Assembly (NCBI GenBank): GCA_946223355.1
Contig: CAMIPB010000012.1
Coordinates: 5,480 to 69,479, forward strand
Origin: an uncultured Corynebacterium sp.
GTDB taxonomy: Bacteria > Actinomycetota > Actinomycetes > Mycobacteriales > Mycobacteriaceae
DNA length: 64,000 nucleotides
Direction: 5' to 3'
A program made the translations under genes and the position numbers. Under the pieces are notes generated by a model that saw nothing but the letters and a program-made list of their open reading frames with translations, had not been told where the DNA came from and ran no database searches. Positions 34,131 to 43,766 of this stretch are shown here, piece by piece. The first letter of the stretch is position 1, and every line of letters starts with the position of its first letter.

Positions 34131-36706
34131 GCGCCCTGGACCGGAGTACCTGGGGCGTTGTCATCATCGTCTGCTGCCTCCATTGCCTGGCCTGCTTCGA
34201 TCTGCTTGCGAAGCATGAACAACTGACGCACGGTTTCTTCCTTAATACCGTCATTCATAGCCTGGAACATATCGCCGCCCTCCTTCTGGTATTCCACCAG
34301 AGGATCACGCTGTGCCATTGCACGCAGTCCGATACCTTCCTTAAGGTAGTCCATCTCGTAGAGATGCTCACGCCACTTTTGGTCAATGACTGGCAAGATG
34401 ACCATGCGTTCAGTCTCACGCATCTGCTCATCGCCACCAATGGCGGTGATAGCTTCCTCGAGCTCGTCATACTGGCCAAGCGCGTCCTTAACGAGTGCAT
34501 CACGCAGCTGTTCTGCGCTCAGCTCCCCCTTGGAGCCGTACTCGGTGCCGTCGATAAGCTCTTGCGCCTGCAGCTTTGGACCGTACAAGGAGTCTAGTGC
34601 GTTCCACAGCTCATCCAGGTCCCAATCCTCCACGTAACCGGTTGCGGTAGCACCAGCGACGTAAGCGGACACGGTTTCTTCAATCATGTCACGGATATTG
34701 GACTTGATATCCGCGTCTTCCAGGATGGACTTACGCTCGCGGTAAACCACCTTACGCTGCTCGTTCAAAACCTCGTCGTACTTGAGAACGTTTTTACGCA
34801 TCTCAAAGTTCTGATTCTCCACCTGAGCTTGGGCTCCCTTGATGGAGTTAGAAACCATCTTGGCCTCAATCGGCTGATCATCTGGAATGTTCAGGCGGTT
34901 CATCATGTTCTCCATGGTGTTGCCCACGAAGCGAACCATCAGCTCATCGCGCATAGACAGGTAGAAGCGGGTCTTGCCTGGATCTCCCTGACGGCCGGAA
35001 CGACCACGCAGCTGGTTGTCGATACGACGAGACTCGTGACGCTCGGTGCCTAGGACGTATAGGCCGCCGGCTTCACGTACTTGGTCACCCTTTTGCTTGG
35101 AGCGTTCCTTCTCCTGTGGCAGCTCGCGCTCCCACGCCTCCTGATATGCTTCCTCGTCCTCGAACGGATCCAAGCCACGCTCACGCAACTTCATATCCAA
35201 GATAACTTCTGGGTTGCCACCCAAAACAATATCCGTACCACGACCAGCCATGTTGGTAGCCACGGTGACGTTGCCAGGCAGGCCTGCACGGGCAACAATG
35301 TTGCCCTCCTCCTCGTGGTGCTTAGCATTCAAAACATTGTGCTTAATTCCGCGTTGGGTAAGCAGACGGGAAAGGTACTCAGAACGCTCCACGGAAGTTG
35401 TACCAACCAAAACTGGCTGACCACGGTCTACATGTTCTGCAATGTCATCAACTACCGCAGTGAACTTTGCTTCCTGCGTCTTGTAAATGACGTCATTGAG
35501 GTCTTCACGCTGGTTTGGCTTGTTGGTAGGAATTTGCACCACATCTAGGCCATAGATGGAGTTCAACTCCGCTGCCTCGGTTTCTGCGGTACCGGTCATA
35601 CCTGAAATCTTGTCGTAGAGACGGAAGAAGTTTTGCAGAGTAACGGTTGCCAGAGTCTGGTTCTCGCTTTTAATCTCTACGTTTTCCTGGGCCTCAATTG
35701 CCTGGTGCATACCTTCGTTGTAGCGACGACCAGCAAGAACACGGCCAGTAAATGAATCAACGATCATGACCTCACCGTTGCGCACGATGTAGTCCTTATC
35801 GCGTTCGAACAACTCTTTCGCTTTGATGGCGTTGTTCAAATAAGACACGAGCTGGGAGTGCTCAGGAGCATACAGATTGTCGATTCCCAACTGGTCTTCG
35901 ACGTATTCCACGCCTTCTTCCAAAACGCCCACGGTGCGCTTTTTATGGTCCACTTCATAGTGGATACCCTCTTGCATGCGTGGCGCCAACTGCGCAAAGA
36001 CAGTATAGAACTGGGAGGAACCGCCTGCCGGGCCGGAAATAATGAGTGGAGTTCGGGCTTCATCGATCAGGATGGAGTCAACCTCATCGACGATGCAGTA
36101 ATGGTGACCGCGCTGCACCATGTCATCCAAGGAACGAACCATGTTGTCACGAAGGTAGTCAAAACCAAGTTCGTTGTTCGTACCGTAAGTGATATCGCAG
36201 TCATACGCCTTCTTGCGCTCCTGCGGGTTCATCTCGGAAAGAATAACGCCAACGGACAGCCCCAAAAAGCGGTGTACACGGCCCATCATCTCGGCGTCGC
36301 GCTTTGCTAGGTAGTCGTTGACGGTAACAATATGAACACCCTTGCCTTCAAGAGCATTTAGGTACGCAGGAAGTAGCGAGGTTAGGGTCTTACCTTCACC
36401 GGTTCGCATCTCCGCTACGTTGCCAAAGTGCAGCGCTGCGCCACCCATGAGCTGCACGAGATAGTGCTTTTGGCCCAACACACGCCATGCAGCTTCACGG
36501 ACGGTGGCAAAAGCCTCAAGCAGAATGTCATTGAGATCCTCGCCGTTATCCAGACGGGAGCGGAACTCATCAGTTTTCCCCTTCAGCTCCTCATCCGTCA
36601 GAGCCTCAAAGTCACCTTCAAGTGCAACGATGTCTTTAGCGATCTTGTTTAAGCGCTTAACGGTGCGGCCTTCGCCGGCACGGAGCAGCTTGCTCAGTCC
36701 TAGCAC
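34127..36706 (-). CDS. secA: Preprotein translocase ATPase SecA1
   Basis: An 859-residue SecA, the motor that pushes preproteins through SecYEG. Visible: Walker A MRTGEGKTLTSLLPAYL, Walker B IVDEVDSILIDEARTPL, the helicase motif TNMAGRGTDIVLGG, and the regulatory RGRSGRQGDPGKTRFYLS. It lacks the C-terminal zinc motif of E. coli SecA, as actinobacterial SecA1 does. GTG start with AAAGGA upstream. It is separated from hpf by a terminator hairpin. Confidence 0.96.
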   Translation of the reverse strand: MLGLSKLLRAGEGRTVKRLNKIAKDIVALEGDFEALTDEELKGKTDEFRSRLDNGEDLNDILLEAFATVREAAWRVLGQKHYLVQLMGGAALHFGNVAEMRTGEGKTLTSLLPAYLNALEGKGVHIVTVNDYLAKRDAEMMGRVHRFLGLSVGVILSEMNPQERKKAYDCDITYGTNNELGFDYLRDNMVRSLDDMVQRGHHYCIVDEVDSILIDEARTPLIISGPAGGSSQFYTVFAQLAPRMQEGIHYEVDHKKRTVGVLEEGVEYVEDQLGIDNLYAPEHSQLVSYLNNAIKAKELFERDKDYIVRNGEVMIVDSFTGRVLAGRRYNEGMHQAIEAQENVEIKSENQTLATVTLQNFFRLYDKISGMTGTAETEAAELNSIYGLDVVQIPTNKPNQREDLNDVIYKTQEAKFTAVVDDIAEHVDRGQPVLVGTTSVERSEYLSRLLTQRGIKHNVLNAKHHEEEGNIVARAGLPGNVTVATNMAGRGTDIVLGGNPEVILDMKLRERGLDPFEDEEAYQEAWERELPQEKERSKQKGDQVREAGGLYVLGTERHESRRIDNQLRGRSGRQGDPGKTRFYLSMRDELMVRFVGNTMENMMNRLNIPDDQPIEAKMVSNSIKGAQAQVENQNFEMRKNVLKYDEVLNEQRKVVYRERKSILEDADIKSNIRDMIEETVSAYVAGATATGYVEDWDLDELWNALDSLYGPKLQAQELIDGTEYGSKGELSAEQLRDALVKDALGQYDELEEAITAIGGDEQMRETERMVILPVIDQKWREHLYEMDYLKEGIGLRAMAQRDPLVEYQKEGGDMFQAMNDGIKEETVRQLFMLRKQIEAGQAMEAADDDDNAPGTPVQGA

Positions 36707-36841
36707 GTATCTAAAGTCCTTTGTTTATCGCGATGAACTTGTAACTTTATGCCATTGTACGCACTACCCGTCACTCTCCTCACCTCGCATACCTCAAAAG
36801 GTCGAGGAGTATGGCTTTCCTAAAAGCACACATAAACAATT

Positions 36842-36881
36842 AGCCTGCCGACGTCCCGTCTACAGGGGACGTCGGCAGGCT
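36842..36881 (-). terminator. Terminator hairpin 3' of hpf
   Basis: A 16-bp perfect stem, 36842-36857 with 36866-36881, loop of eight bases. On the minus strand it follows hpf by 15 bases and is trailed by an A/T-rich stretch with short T runs. Confidence 0.7.
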
Positions 36882-36895
36882 TGACAGTGCAGGTT

Positions 36896-37582
36896 TTACT
36901 CGGCGGCTTCGCCTGCATCCTCGGTTAGCGTAATCAGACCGTAGTCAAATGCATGTCGGCGGTACACCACGGATGGCTGACCGTTTTCTTCATCAATGAA
37001 GAGGAAGAAGTCGTGGCCAACGAGCTCCATTTGGCTGAGCGCCTCATCCACGCTGATTGGTGTTGAAGGGTGTTCCTTCTTACGCACAATCTGACCTGGT
37101 CGCTGCTCTTCAATTGTTGGAGCATAAAGGTCAGCCAGGTTTTCCTCAGTTGGCTGGGTTTCCTGCGCTGTAGAAGCTGGCTCTGGAGCCTCTGTTGCCA
37201 GCATCTCAGCTGCCAACTCACCGGTACCCTTTGGCGCGCGGTGGCCGCTCTTTGCTGCCTTGCGACGAACCTTTACCTTTCGCAGGGAGCGCTCCATCTT
37301 GCCGATGGCGGTTTCCAACGCAGCGTAGAAGCTGTCTTCATTGGCCTCAGCGCGAGCGATATGGCCTTTGCCGGTTGCGGTGATTTGAATGCGATCCGAT
37401 TGAGCTTCACGGCGAGGGTTTGGCTCGTGCTGAAGTTCAACATGAAAGAAGGTCAGAGTTGGATCCAGACGCTCAATCTTGGCAAGTTTGGAAGTGACGC
37501 GCTCCTGGAAGTGCTCTGGCACCTCTACGTTACGTCCGGTGATGGTTACTTGAGCGGTGGTGTTGACCATAGGATCGGTCAT
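36896..37582 (-). CDS. hpf: Long-form ribosome hibernation promoting factor
   Basis: A 228-residue long HPF. The N-terminal S30AE domain (VTITGRNVEVPEHFQERV to LRKVKVRR) binds the 30S decoding site. A variable Ala/Glu/Pro linker leads to the C-terminal dimerisation domain (MELVGHDFFLFIDEENGQ and YGLITLTEDAGE), which forms 100S ribosomes. GGGAGG lies five bases before the ATG at 37582; the ATG at 37585 is too close to it. Confidence 0.93.
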   Translation of the reverse strand: MTDPMVNTTAQVTITGRNVEVPEHFQERVTSKLAKIERLDPTLTFFHVELQHEPNPRREAQSDRIQITATGKGHIARAEANEDSFYAALETAIGKMERSLRKVKVRRKAAKSGHRAPKGTGELAAEMLATEAPEPASTAQETQPTEENLADLYAPTIEEQRPGQIVRKKEHPSTPISVDEALSQMELVGHDFFLFIDEENGQPSVVYRRHAFDYGLITLTEDAGEAAE

Positions 37583-37623
37583 CATTGCCTCCCTTAGATT
37601 GTGGGGCTAGTCACCTAGCGACT

Positions 37624-37653
37624 GTCCCCGGGGACTGTGACACTTTCAGTATA
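37624..37653 (-). promoter_or_regulatory. Candidate hpf promoter box and palindrome in its leader
   Basis: TATACT (minus strand, 37653-37648) is a good -10 box. Downstream, in the predicted leader, lies a perfect 12-bp palindrome GTCCCCGGGGAC (37624-37635). It could be a protein site or an RNA hairpin. No -35 box stands out. Confidence 0.35.
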
Positions 37654-37742
37654 TCTACTGGTCATAACCTTTTGGGCAGTGGGGTCATATATTTTTAACA
37701 ATTTACCGTTTTCGCAGGTAATAACACCAAACTTTGTGAATC

Positions 37743-38402
37743 TTATGCGTCGGCGATGGTTACCCCCGCACACACATTGCCCCCTCCAACCGTCAAAGTG
37801 TCCATACTTGCCACCATCGTGGCTCCTGTCGTAATGACGTCATCCACTAACACGAGTGGCACACCTTGGGGCGGCCGCGCCCGCAACTCAATTGCTCCTC
37901 GGATATTCAATTGCCTGCGCGCTGCGTCTAACTCTGACTGATCACTCACCCCAGCGGCTGTCCGCAAACAACGCGCTATCTTTACACCACCTGCACTGGA
38001 CCGAGCTGCGTACTGGCAGATTGTTTCCACTGGGTCACCTCCTCGTCTACGCGCTGATTTGACCCGAGTTGGCGCGGGAACCAGCGCCACCACTTCAGGC
38101 AATTCGCCCGAGGCTTGCAGGTATTCAATGGCGGCAAGTATCACCGCTCCGACATAACTTCGCACATCCTGGTTACCCCGTTCCTTCATGGCAATAATGA
38201 CCCCACGGTGCGCCCCGCCATACGGCCCTAACGACCACACTGGCCCGGGCAACACGATCGGTCTTTTCACGAGGTGAGGAACAGTTCTCAGTTCCCACCG
38301 GCATACTGAACACAAAACAGCACCCGCGCGTCCGCACCCGGCGCAAGAGCGCGGAAAAAATAACTCGCTCACGAAGCCCTGCTCCCCCATACCCGCAAGC
38401 AT
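37743..38402 (-). CDS. comF: ComF family phosphoribosyltransferase-like protein
   Basis: A 219-residue ComF protein. An N-terminal four-Cys zinc site (CAGCGRAGAVLCSVC) precedes the type I PRTase domain with the PRPP loop LVLVDDVITTGAT. ComF proteins take part in DNA uptake in competent bacteria; the role in corynebacteria is not settled. The start is uncertain: ATG at 38402 or 38390. It lies 48 bases after lpqB in the mtrAB-lpqB run. Confidence 0.87.
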   Translation of the reverse strand: MLAGMGEQGFVSELFFPRSCAGCGRAGAVLCSVCRWELRTVPHLVKRPIVLPGPVWSLGPYGGAHRGVIIAMKERGNQDVRSYVGAVILAAIEYLQASGELPEVVALVPAPTRVKSARRRGGDPVETICQYAARSSAGGVKIARCLRTAAGVSDQSELDAARRQLNIRGAIELRARPPQGVPLVLVDDVITTGATMVASMDTLTVGGGNVCAGVTIADA

Positions 38403-38450
38403 CGCATGCTCAAGACGACGTCGCGAGCTAAATAAGGCAAACAGCCAAAC

Positions 38451-40202
38451 CTAGTTGGCAACAATTGGTGCAGAACGTTTACCTTGCAGGCCGGGCACCT
38501 CTCGCCAGAACGATGCAGATGGTTCATCTGCTGAAATCTGGAGGATTGCACGCGAGTCAGTGACGTAAATTGTGGACATGGAAGTCTCTACAGCCACGAT
38601 CGGAGCCGTGAGGTTTCCGGCAGGTAGCGTTGTTACAGCTGAGCCATCCTGCTCCAACCTCCAGATCGGCGATTCCGCCATCGAAGTTCCTACGACCAAG
38701 GAACCATCAGCTTGCCAATCAAGCGCCAGAACGTTTCCGCCAAGCTCTGAGCCCATCTCCCGGACATTAGTAATGCGGTAAGTGCCGTCGGTCTCGCGAG
38801 AAACAACTCCAACGAATACTTTTCCACCGATAATCATCGCAGCACGTGCACCTGTAGCTGACAATCGGAGAACAGAGATTTCTCCCTTCGTTTCCGTCTT
38901 GCCTTCTAGTTTGACCTCGGTTTCTGCAATTGAACCACTTGTTGAAGAACGTACAGCACGAATAATCTTCTTACCGTTGAGTACGGCCCATGCAGCACCG
39001 GTTTCGGGTTCAAAAGTAGGACGAGAAATCGTGGACGCGGTGTGAGACTCGTCAAAGTCTTCTCCCATTGACCCCATCACCAATTGGGACTTCTGCGAGT
39101 CTTCAGGATCTTCGCGCACGGCGGCGTAGCGTCCTGATCCATCTACTTCTAGTGACTGAACTGTGCCATCGCTTCCCAACAAACCTTCGACTGGCTCCGC
39201 AGAATCGCCCTCAACCCTCTGGACCTTGCCCCCATTCAACGCGTACAACGTACTCAACATGCTCGTGGAAGTCTCAGGATTAAAGTCTGCAAAATCATCC
39301 GTGGTCATTTGTTCGAGGCCTTCCACCAGCGGAGCGCCGTCCGCAGTGATTACGTAAGGCCCCGGGATTGAAGCCTTCGACAACGTCCACACAAGTTGCG
39401 CCGCAAACCGTAGACGGGCTTCGGGATCCATGTTGCTCATTCCACTAAAGCGGTACTCGCCGTTTTCTAAGCCTGCAAAAGCTGCTCCGGCAGGCGCCAC
39501 GGTACTCGTCGCCGGCGCGAGGTTTTCTGAAGGCCCCTGCATGAGCAAGGTGATGAGTTCTACGTCCAGAGAGTCAGTGCCATCATAAATCCAGCGACGC
39601 TCACTAACTAGCGTTCTTCCCTGCTGTCCATAAAAATAAAGCGTCTGCGGACGGTACTGATTTCGCAGTTCAGTACGCTCGATTGCCACACCTTCTGGAA
39701 CAGATACAATGCGCCATTCGCCGTCCACCTTCTCCATGTCCACCTGGGCTTCGTAGACGCCATTTTCCGACGTATAGATTCCGCCCTCAGAAATCTTTCC
39801 AATCACCGCCCCCTGCACATCAAAAGTTCTCCGGCCATGATCCGCGTTTTCCGGTACCGTGGTCAAATCAATTTGATCAAGCAATAATGTCGGCGACTCT
39901 GGATTCCATCGCGAAGCAGTAGATTCGTCCAAGAAAGAACGTGCGGCAGCATACTCTCCTGCCGGAATTGCGGAAGCAGAGTAGAAATCACGCAAAAGCA
40001 AGTCAGGCTCCATGCCAGGTCGCGGCCCAACATCCGGAGTATCCACCGGAGCAGGAGCATACGACCGAAGAACTTGAGGACTCGAGTCCTTGGGCAAGGA
40101 GGAACACCCGACTACGGACAAAGAAAATACAGACATCGCTACGATGACTCCACCTACATGCCCTTTGACGCGACGGTCATTCTTGCGGGAATTGAACATC
40201 AT
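38451..40202 (-). CDS. lpqB: Lipoprotein LpqB, partner of MtrB
   Basis: A 583-residue lipoprotein. A hydrophobic signal ends in the lipobox SVVGC. A GerMN domain (about residues 200-300) is followed by a C-terminal beta-propeller (repeats such as GRYAAVREDPEDSQKSQLVMG and GGNVLALDWQADGSLVVG). In mycobacteria LpqB binds the outer domain of the MtrB kinase and tunes MtrA signalling. Its ATG overlaps the mtrB stop as ATGA, so translation is coupled. Confidence 0.93.
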   Translation of the reverse strand: MMFNSRKNDRRVKGHVGGVIVAMSVFSLSVVGCSSLPKDSSPQVLRSYAPAPVDTPDVGPRPGMEPDLLLRDFYSASAIPAGEYAAARSFLDESTASRWNPESPTLLLDQIDLTTVPENADHGRRTFDVQGAVIGKISEGGIYTSENGVYEAQVDMEKVDGEWRIVSVPEGVAIERTELRNQYRPQTLYFYGQQGRTLVSERRWIYDGTDSLDVELITLLMQGPSENLAPATSTVAPAGAAFAGLENGEYRFSGMSNMDPEARLRFAAQLVWTLSKASIPGPYVITADGAPLVEGLEQMTTDDFADFNPETSTSMLSTLYALNGGKVQRVEGDSAEPVEGLLGSDGTVQSLEVDGSGRYAAVREDPEDSQKSQLVMGSMGEDFDESHTASTISRPTFEPETGAAWAVLNGKKIIRAVRSSTSGSIAETEVKLEGKTETKGEISVLRLSATGARAAMIIGGKVFVGVVSRETDGTYRITNVREMGSELGGNVLALDWQADGSLVVGTSMAESPIWRLEQDGSAVTTLPAGNLTAPIVAVETSMSTIYVTDSRAILQISADEPSASFWREVPGLQGKRSAPIVAN

Positions 40203-41962
40203 TGGTTCTCCCCTTCCTCTTCTGGTTCCGCGTCGTGCTTACGTCCACGGATAATTCCCGCTTGTTCGTCCAAGGTCAAGGTACGGTTCTCCGCTGATTT
40301 GGCTTCTTCTAATTCTGGCATCGGCTCAGGGGCTGAAACCTGGGGGTCTACCTCCGGACCATGTGGAACAATCAAAGGTATTGGGGCGTTTTCATAGACT
40401 TGTTTCGGAGCCTTGGGCAAAACCAACCTAAAGCGTGAACCCACCCCTAATTCACCAACGGCATCCAAGGTTCCGCCGTGCAGAACGGCATCTTCTCGCG
40501 CAATTGCCAGACCCAGGCCTGTACCGCCAGAATGACGCTTTCTCGAAGCATCAGCACGCCAAAAACGGTTGAACACCAATTCTTCCTGCCCTGGCTTCAA
40601 TCCAACACCACGGTCCGTCACGGCAACCGCAACCGCCTCATCATTTTCTGCCAACTCGACATCCACAGGATTGCCTTCGGAATGATCAATCGCATTAGCC
40701 AGCAAGTTACGCAGTACACGCTCTACTCGGCGGGAATCAGCCTGTAGATGGACGGGATGCTCTGGGATGTTGAAGTTCACTTCAACATTGAGTTCTTCGG
40801 CTAAGTGAGAGGTTTGCTGCCACGCAGCTTCCACGCAGGAGCGGATATCCAAGCGTGAAGCTGACAAATCTGCGACGCCAGCATCGTGGCGAGAGATTTC
40901 CAGCAGGTCTGCAAGCAGCGCTTCAAAACGGTCAAGCTCAGTCACCATGAGTTCCGCAGCTCTTTTTTGATGCGGTTCTAGAGAATCCGGATCCGCAGCG
41001 ATAAGGTCTGCTGCCATACGCACAGTAGTCAAAGGGGTACGCAATTCATGAGAAACATCTGAAGTGAACTGGCGTTGCAGGTCTCCATATTCCTCAAGCT
41101 GAGAAATCTGCTTGGACAGTTTCTCCGCCATATCATTGAAAGAAAGCGCAAGGCGCGCCATCTCATCTTCGCCGTCCACCGCCATTCGCTCGCGCAGATG
41201 GCCCGCAGCCAAACGTTGAGCAATACGAGAAGCAGAACGAATAGGCGATATTACTTGTTGGGTAGCTAGCCAAGCGATACCAACCAAAAGGACGATGACA
41301 ACGAGTCCCGCTGCCGAGAGCAAACCCCGCATGAGAGCCATGGTGGCTTCCTCGTTTTCCATACTCATAACGAGGAAAACCTGAACATCCGGGATATCAG
41401 CTTCTGTCGGGCTCCCCACGATCAGAGCGTTATAGTTCGTCCCGTCTTCTCTTTCAATAGTGGTGTACTGATAGGAAATCTGGTCCTCGGAGACAAAATC
41501 CCGCAGCGCTTCTGGAATGCGGTAGCCCTCTGGTGCTGTGGCCACGGACCCGTCGGAATTTTCTGCAACGATCACAGGTTCGTACACCGCAGAAGCATCT
41601 GAGGATTGCGAAGACATTTGAGTCAGTGAGGCTCGAGCGGAATTCAAACGAACTTGGACGGAGTTGGCTGGACCCGTCGCATTAATTTGTTGTTCCACGA
41701 CAACGCGTGCGCGATCGATCTCCTGACTCGCGATGTCTTTCTTTTGATCCACCAAACGCTGTGCCAACACGGATACCAAAGCGTACGCCAAGATGATCAT
41801 CACTACCGTTGAGGCAGCAAAAATCATGCCAATAAAGCGCAACTGCAGCGAGTTACGCCAGGCATCTAAGAACTTGTCTCGGGTGTTGGCTAGTTGAGAA
41901 AAAATGGGCTTAAGACTCCCCGCTGCCCGGCTCGAACAACTTACCCGTCTTGTAACCCACAC
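40199..41962 (-). CDS. mtrB: Sensor histidine kinase MtrB
   Basis: A 587-residue kinase of the MtrAB system for cell-wall and osmotic control. Two membrane helices (near 42-65 and 230-252) flank an outer sensor domain. Then come HAMP, the HisKA phospho-acceptor SDVSHELRTPLTTV, the N box VLRNLLANAIDHS, and G boxes DRGVGL and GGTGLGLAIA. A long Pro/Glu-rich tail follows. The only standard in-frame start before the first helix region is GTG at 41962, which overlaps mtrA by 53 bases; the true start may differ. Confidence 0.93.
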   Translation of the reverse strand: MWVTRRVSCSSRAAGSLKPIFSQLANTRDKFLDAWRNSLQLRFIGMIFAASTVVMIILAYALVSVLAQRLVDQKKDIASQEIDRARVVVEQQINATGPANSVQVRLNSARASLTQMSSQSSDASAVYEPVIVAENSDGSVATAPEGYRIPEALRDFVSEDQISYQYTTIEREDGTNYNALIVGSPTEADIPDVQVFLVMSMENEEATMALMRGLLSAAGLVVIVLLVGIAWLATQQVISPIRSASRIAQRLAAGHLRERMAVDGEDEMARLALSFNDMAEKLSKQISQLEEYGDLQRQFTSDVSHELRTPLTTVRMAADLIAADPDSLEPHQKRAAELMVTELDRFEALLADLLEISRHDAGVADLSASRLDIRSCVEAAWQQTSHLAEELNVEVNFNIPEHPVHLQADSRRVERVLRNLLANAIDHSEGNPVDVELAENDEAVAVAVTDRGVGLKPGQEELVFNRFWRADASRKRHSGGTGLGLAIAREDAVLHGGTLDAVGELGVGSRFRLVLPKAPKQVYENAPIPLIVPHGPEVDPQVSAPEPMPELEEAKSAENRTLTLDEQAGIIRGRKHDAEPEEEGENQ

Positions 41963-42629
41963 CTCGGACGGTCAGGATGATGCGTGGGTCCTCAGGATCG
42001 TGCTCGATCTTCGCTCGCAAGCGCTGAACGTGGACGTTAACCAACCGTGTATCGGAAGCGTGGCGGTAACCCCAGACTTTTTCCAGCAATTCCTCGCGGG
42101 TGTGTACCTGACCTGGCTTGCGCGCCATTTCCAGAAGGAGGTCAAACTCGAGCGGAGTCAAGCTGATTTCTTCTCCGGCCTCACCACTCGCGGTGCGACG
42201 AGAAACCGTGTGCTCTGGGACGTCGATAAGCAAATCTCCAACTTCGATTGCCTCCGTTTCCTCTGCATCAGTGCGACGAAGGCGAGCACGGATGCGCGCA
42301 ACAAGCTCCTTTGGCTTAAAAGGCTTGGTGATGTAATCATCAGCACCGGATTCCAAGCCCAACACAACATCGACGGTGTCAGTTTTAGCCGTGAGCATAA
42401 CAATTGGCACAGAGGACTGTCGGCGAATGGCGCGGCAGATATCAACTCCGTTCATTCCGGGGAGCATGAGATCCAGCAGAATCAAGTCTGGGTTCTGCGA
42501 ATGAAAAGCAGGAAGTGCATCGTTACCGTCATTAACAGCGAATGGTTCGAGCCCTTCCGCTTGAAGGACGATGGTGAGCATTTCGGAGATTGCCGGATCG
42601 TCATCGACGACCAAGATCTTCGGTGCCAT
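41910..42629 (-). CDS. mtrA: Response regulator MtrA
   Basis: A 239-residue OmpR-family regulator. The receiver domain has the acidic pocket VVDDD, phospho-acceptor Asp53 (LLDLMLPG) and the Lys of KPFKP. The C-terminal winged helix has TPLEFDLLLEMARKPG and DTRLVNVHVQRLRAKI. MtrA controls peptidoglycan hydrolase and osmoprotection genes. GCAGGAG lies upstream of the ATG. It follows tmk by 19 bases. Confidence 0.96.
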   Translation of the reverse strand: MAPKILVVDDDPAISEMLTIVLQAEGLEPFAVNDGNDALPAFHSQNPDLILLDLMLPGMNGVDICRAIRRQSSVPIVMLTAKTDTVDVVLGLESGADDYITKPFKPKELVARIRARLRRTDAEETEAIEVGDLLIDVPEHTVSRRTASGEAGEEISLTPLEFDLLLEMARKPGQVHTREELLEKVWGYRHASDTRLVNVHVQRLRAKIEHDPEDPRIILTVRGVGYKTGKLFEPGSGES

Positions 42630-42648
42630 GTACTTTTACTCCTGCCGT

Positions 42649-43302
42649 TTACGAGCTTTGCAGCCCGAATTGTTTTTCAATAGATGCATAAATCATATCG
42701 ACATCGTCCGTGGCGAGCCACTGCCCCGCCCAATTGCGACGCGCCAATTCCGAATACGCCTGTGACGTGCGCGCCTGCAGGGAATCATCCTGCTCGTATA
42801 GATCTCGTTGCCGGGTAGAATCTTGGAGGGCACGGTCCCGCGCTCGTTGTTGCGCAACCTCAGTCGAGGTAGCTAGATAGATCTGCACGTCCGGAGTGGG
42901 CAATCCCATGTGCCCATATTCCATCTCATACACCCAGTTCACAACGTCTTCTGCCTCTTGTGCAGGAAAGCCTCCGACCCGGGCCGCGGAATATGCTGCA
43001 TTGGATGCGACGTATCGATCCAAAATAATCGTGCGTTTTTTGTCACCCACAAAGCTACTGAGATAGTCCTTTGCACCGTACCTATCTAGTGCAAACAACG
43101 TTGCCATCCCATATACAGACTCTGGAAGATCTCCCATCTGCCCGTACAAAGCCTTGCTCGCAAGTTGTGCGTGAATAGAAACGTCGTAGCGAGGAAACGC
43201 CAACGTTTCAACCGAAACACCGCATTCGTTGAGATGGGCAGTCAGGCCGGTAACAAGTGTGTTTTTACCTGCGCCATCGATGCCTTCCACTGAAAGGATC
43301 AC
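42649..43302 (-). CDS. tmk: Thymidylate kinase
   Basis: A 217-residue dTMP kinase: ATP + dTMP to ADP + dTDP. P-loop GIDGAGKNT at the N terminus, the DRY-type motif ILDRYVASNAAYSA, and the LID-like RARDRALQDSTRQRD. The ATG overlaps the stop of the DUF4259 gene, so the pair is coupled. It leads the mtrAB genes, the usual corynebacterial order. Confidence 0.93.
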   Translation of the reverse strand: MILSVEGIDGAGKNTLVTGLTAHLNECGVSVETLAFPRYDVSIHAQLASKALYGQMGDLPESVYGMATLFALDRYGAKDYLSSFVGDKKRTIILDRYVASNAAYSAARVGGFPAQEAEDVVNWVYEMEYGHMGLPTPDVQIYLATSTEVAQQRARDRALQDSTRQRDLYEQDDSLQARTSQAYSELARRNWAGQWLATDDVDMIYASIEKQFGLQSS

Positions 43303-43649
43303 GCCAAAGCCTCGAGGTATGCTTCCAAGTCTTCTTCGGTATCTACTGACTCAAGAACTTCGGAGGCTTTTTCATTGAGATCTTCATCACCTTCACCGAT
43401 GAGCTCGCGGATAAACGGGTAGTCCTCAACGATAGCGCCAGCAGAAAATGGCGCCCCGGCCCAGATCGCAGCAATGGTTGCTGCGGCGTGACCATTAGCT
43501 TCCTCGACGTCACTTCCCGTCCCACTAGCGGCTAAAACGCACGCATCACGTACGCCATCCACGATGCCTTCATTGTCAAGGTTTGCCAGTTCTTCAAGAA
43601 AATCCACGTTGGCTTCCTCTGCGAAGATTCGCTCATCCCAAGTTCCCAT
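43299..43649 (-). CDS. DUF4259 domain protein
   Basis: A 116-residue acidic protein. The start MGTWDERIFAEEANVDFLEE is the DUF4259 signature (usually MGTWG...N..A.DF). The ATG at 43649 has AGGAGG six bases upstream; a GTG two codons earlier is too close to it. It overlaps tmk as ATGA and so heads the tmk-mtrAB transcript. Function unknown. Confidence 0.82.
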   Translation of the reverse strand: MGTWDERIFAEEANVDFLEELANLDNEGIVDGVRDACVLAASGTGSDVEEANGHAAATIAAIWAGAPFSAGAIVEDYPFIRELIGEGDEDLNEKASEVLESVDTEEDLEAYLEALA

Positions 43650-43766
43650 TGTCACCCTCCTGGATTGTTAACTTTGCGCAAACTATTAAAGTCACGCATT
43701 TCATTGTCTGAATTCACATGCTAGTGTTGTTATCGACTTGTTACCTAGGAAGGGCTTGGGAGCTTC

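Noticed and set aside
41904..42683. 259-codon open frame on the plus strand
   Set aside because: Antisense to mtrA, a clear response regulator.
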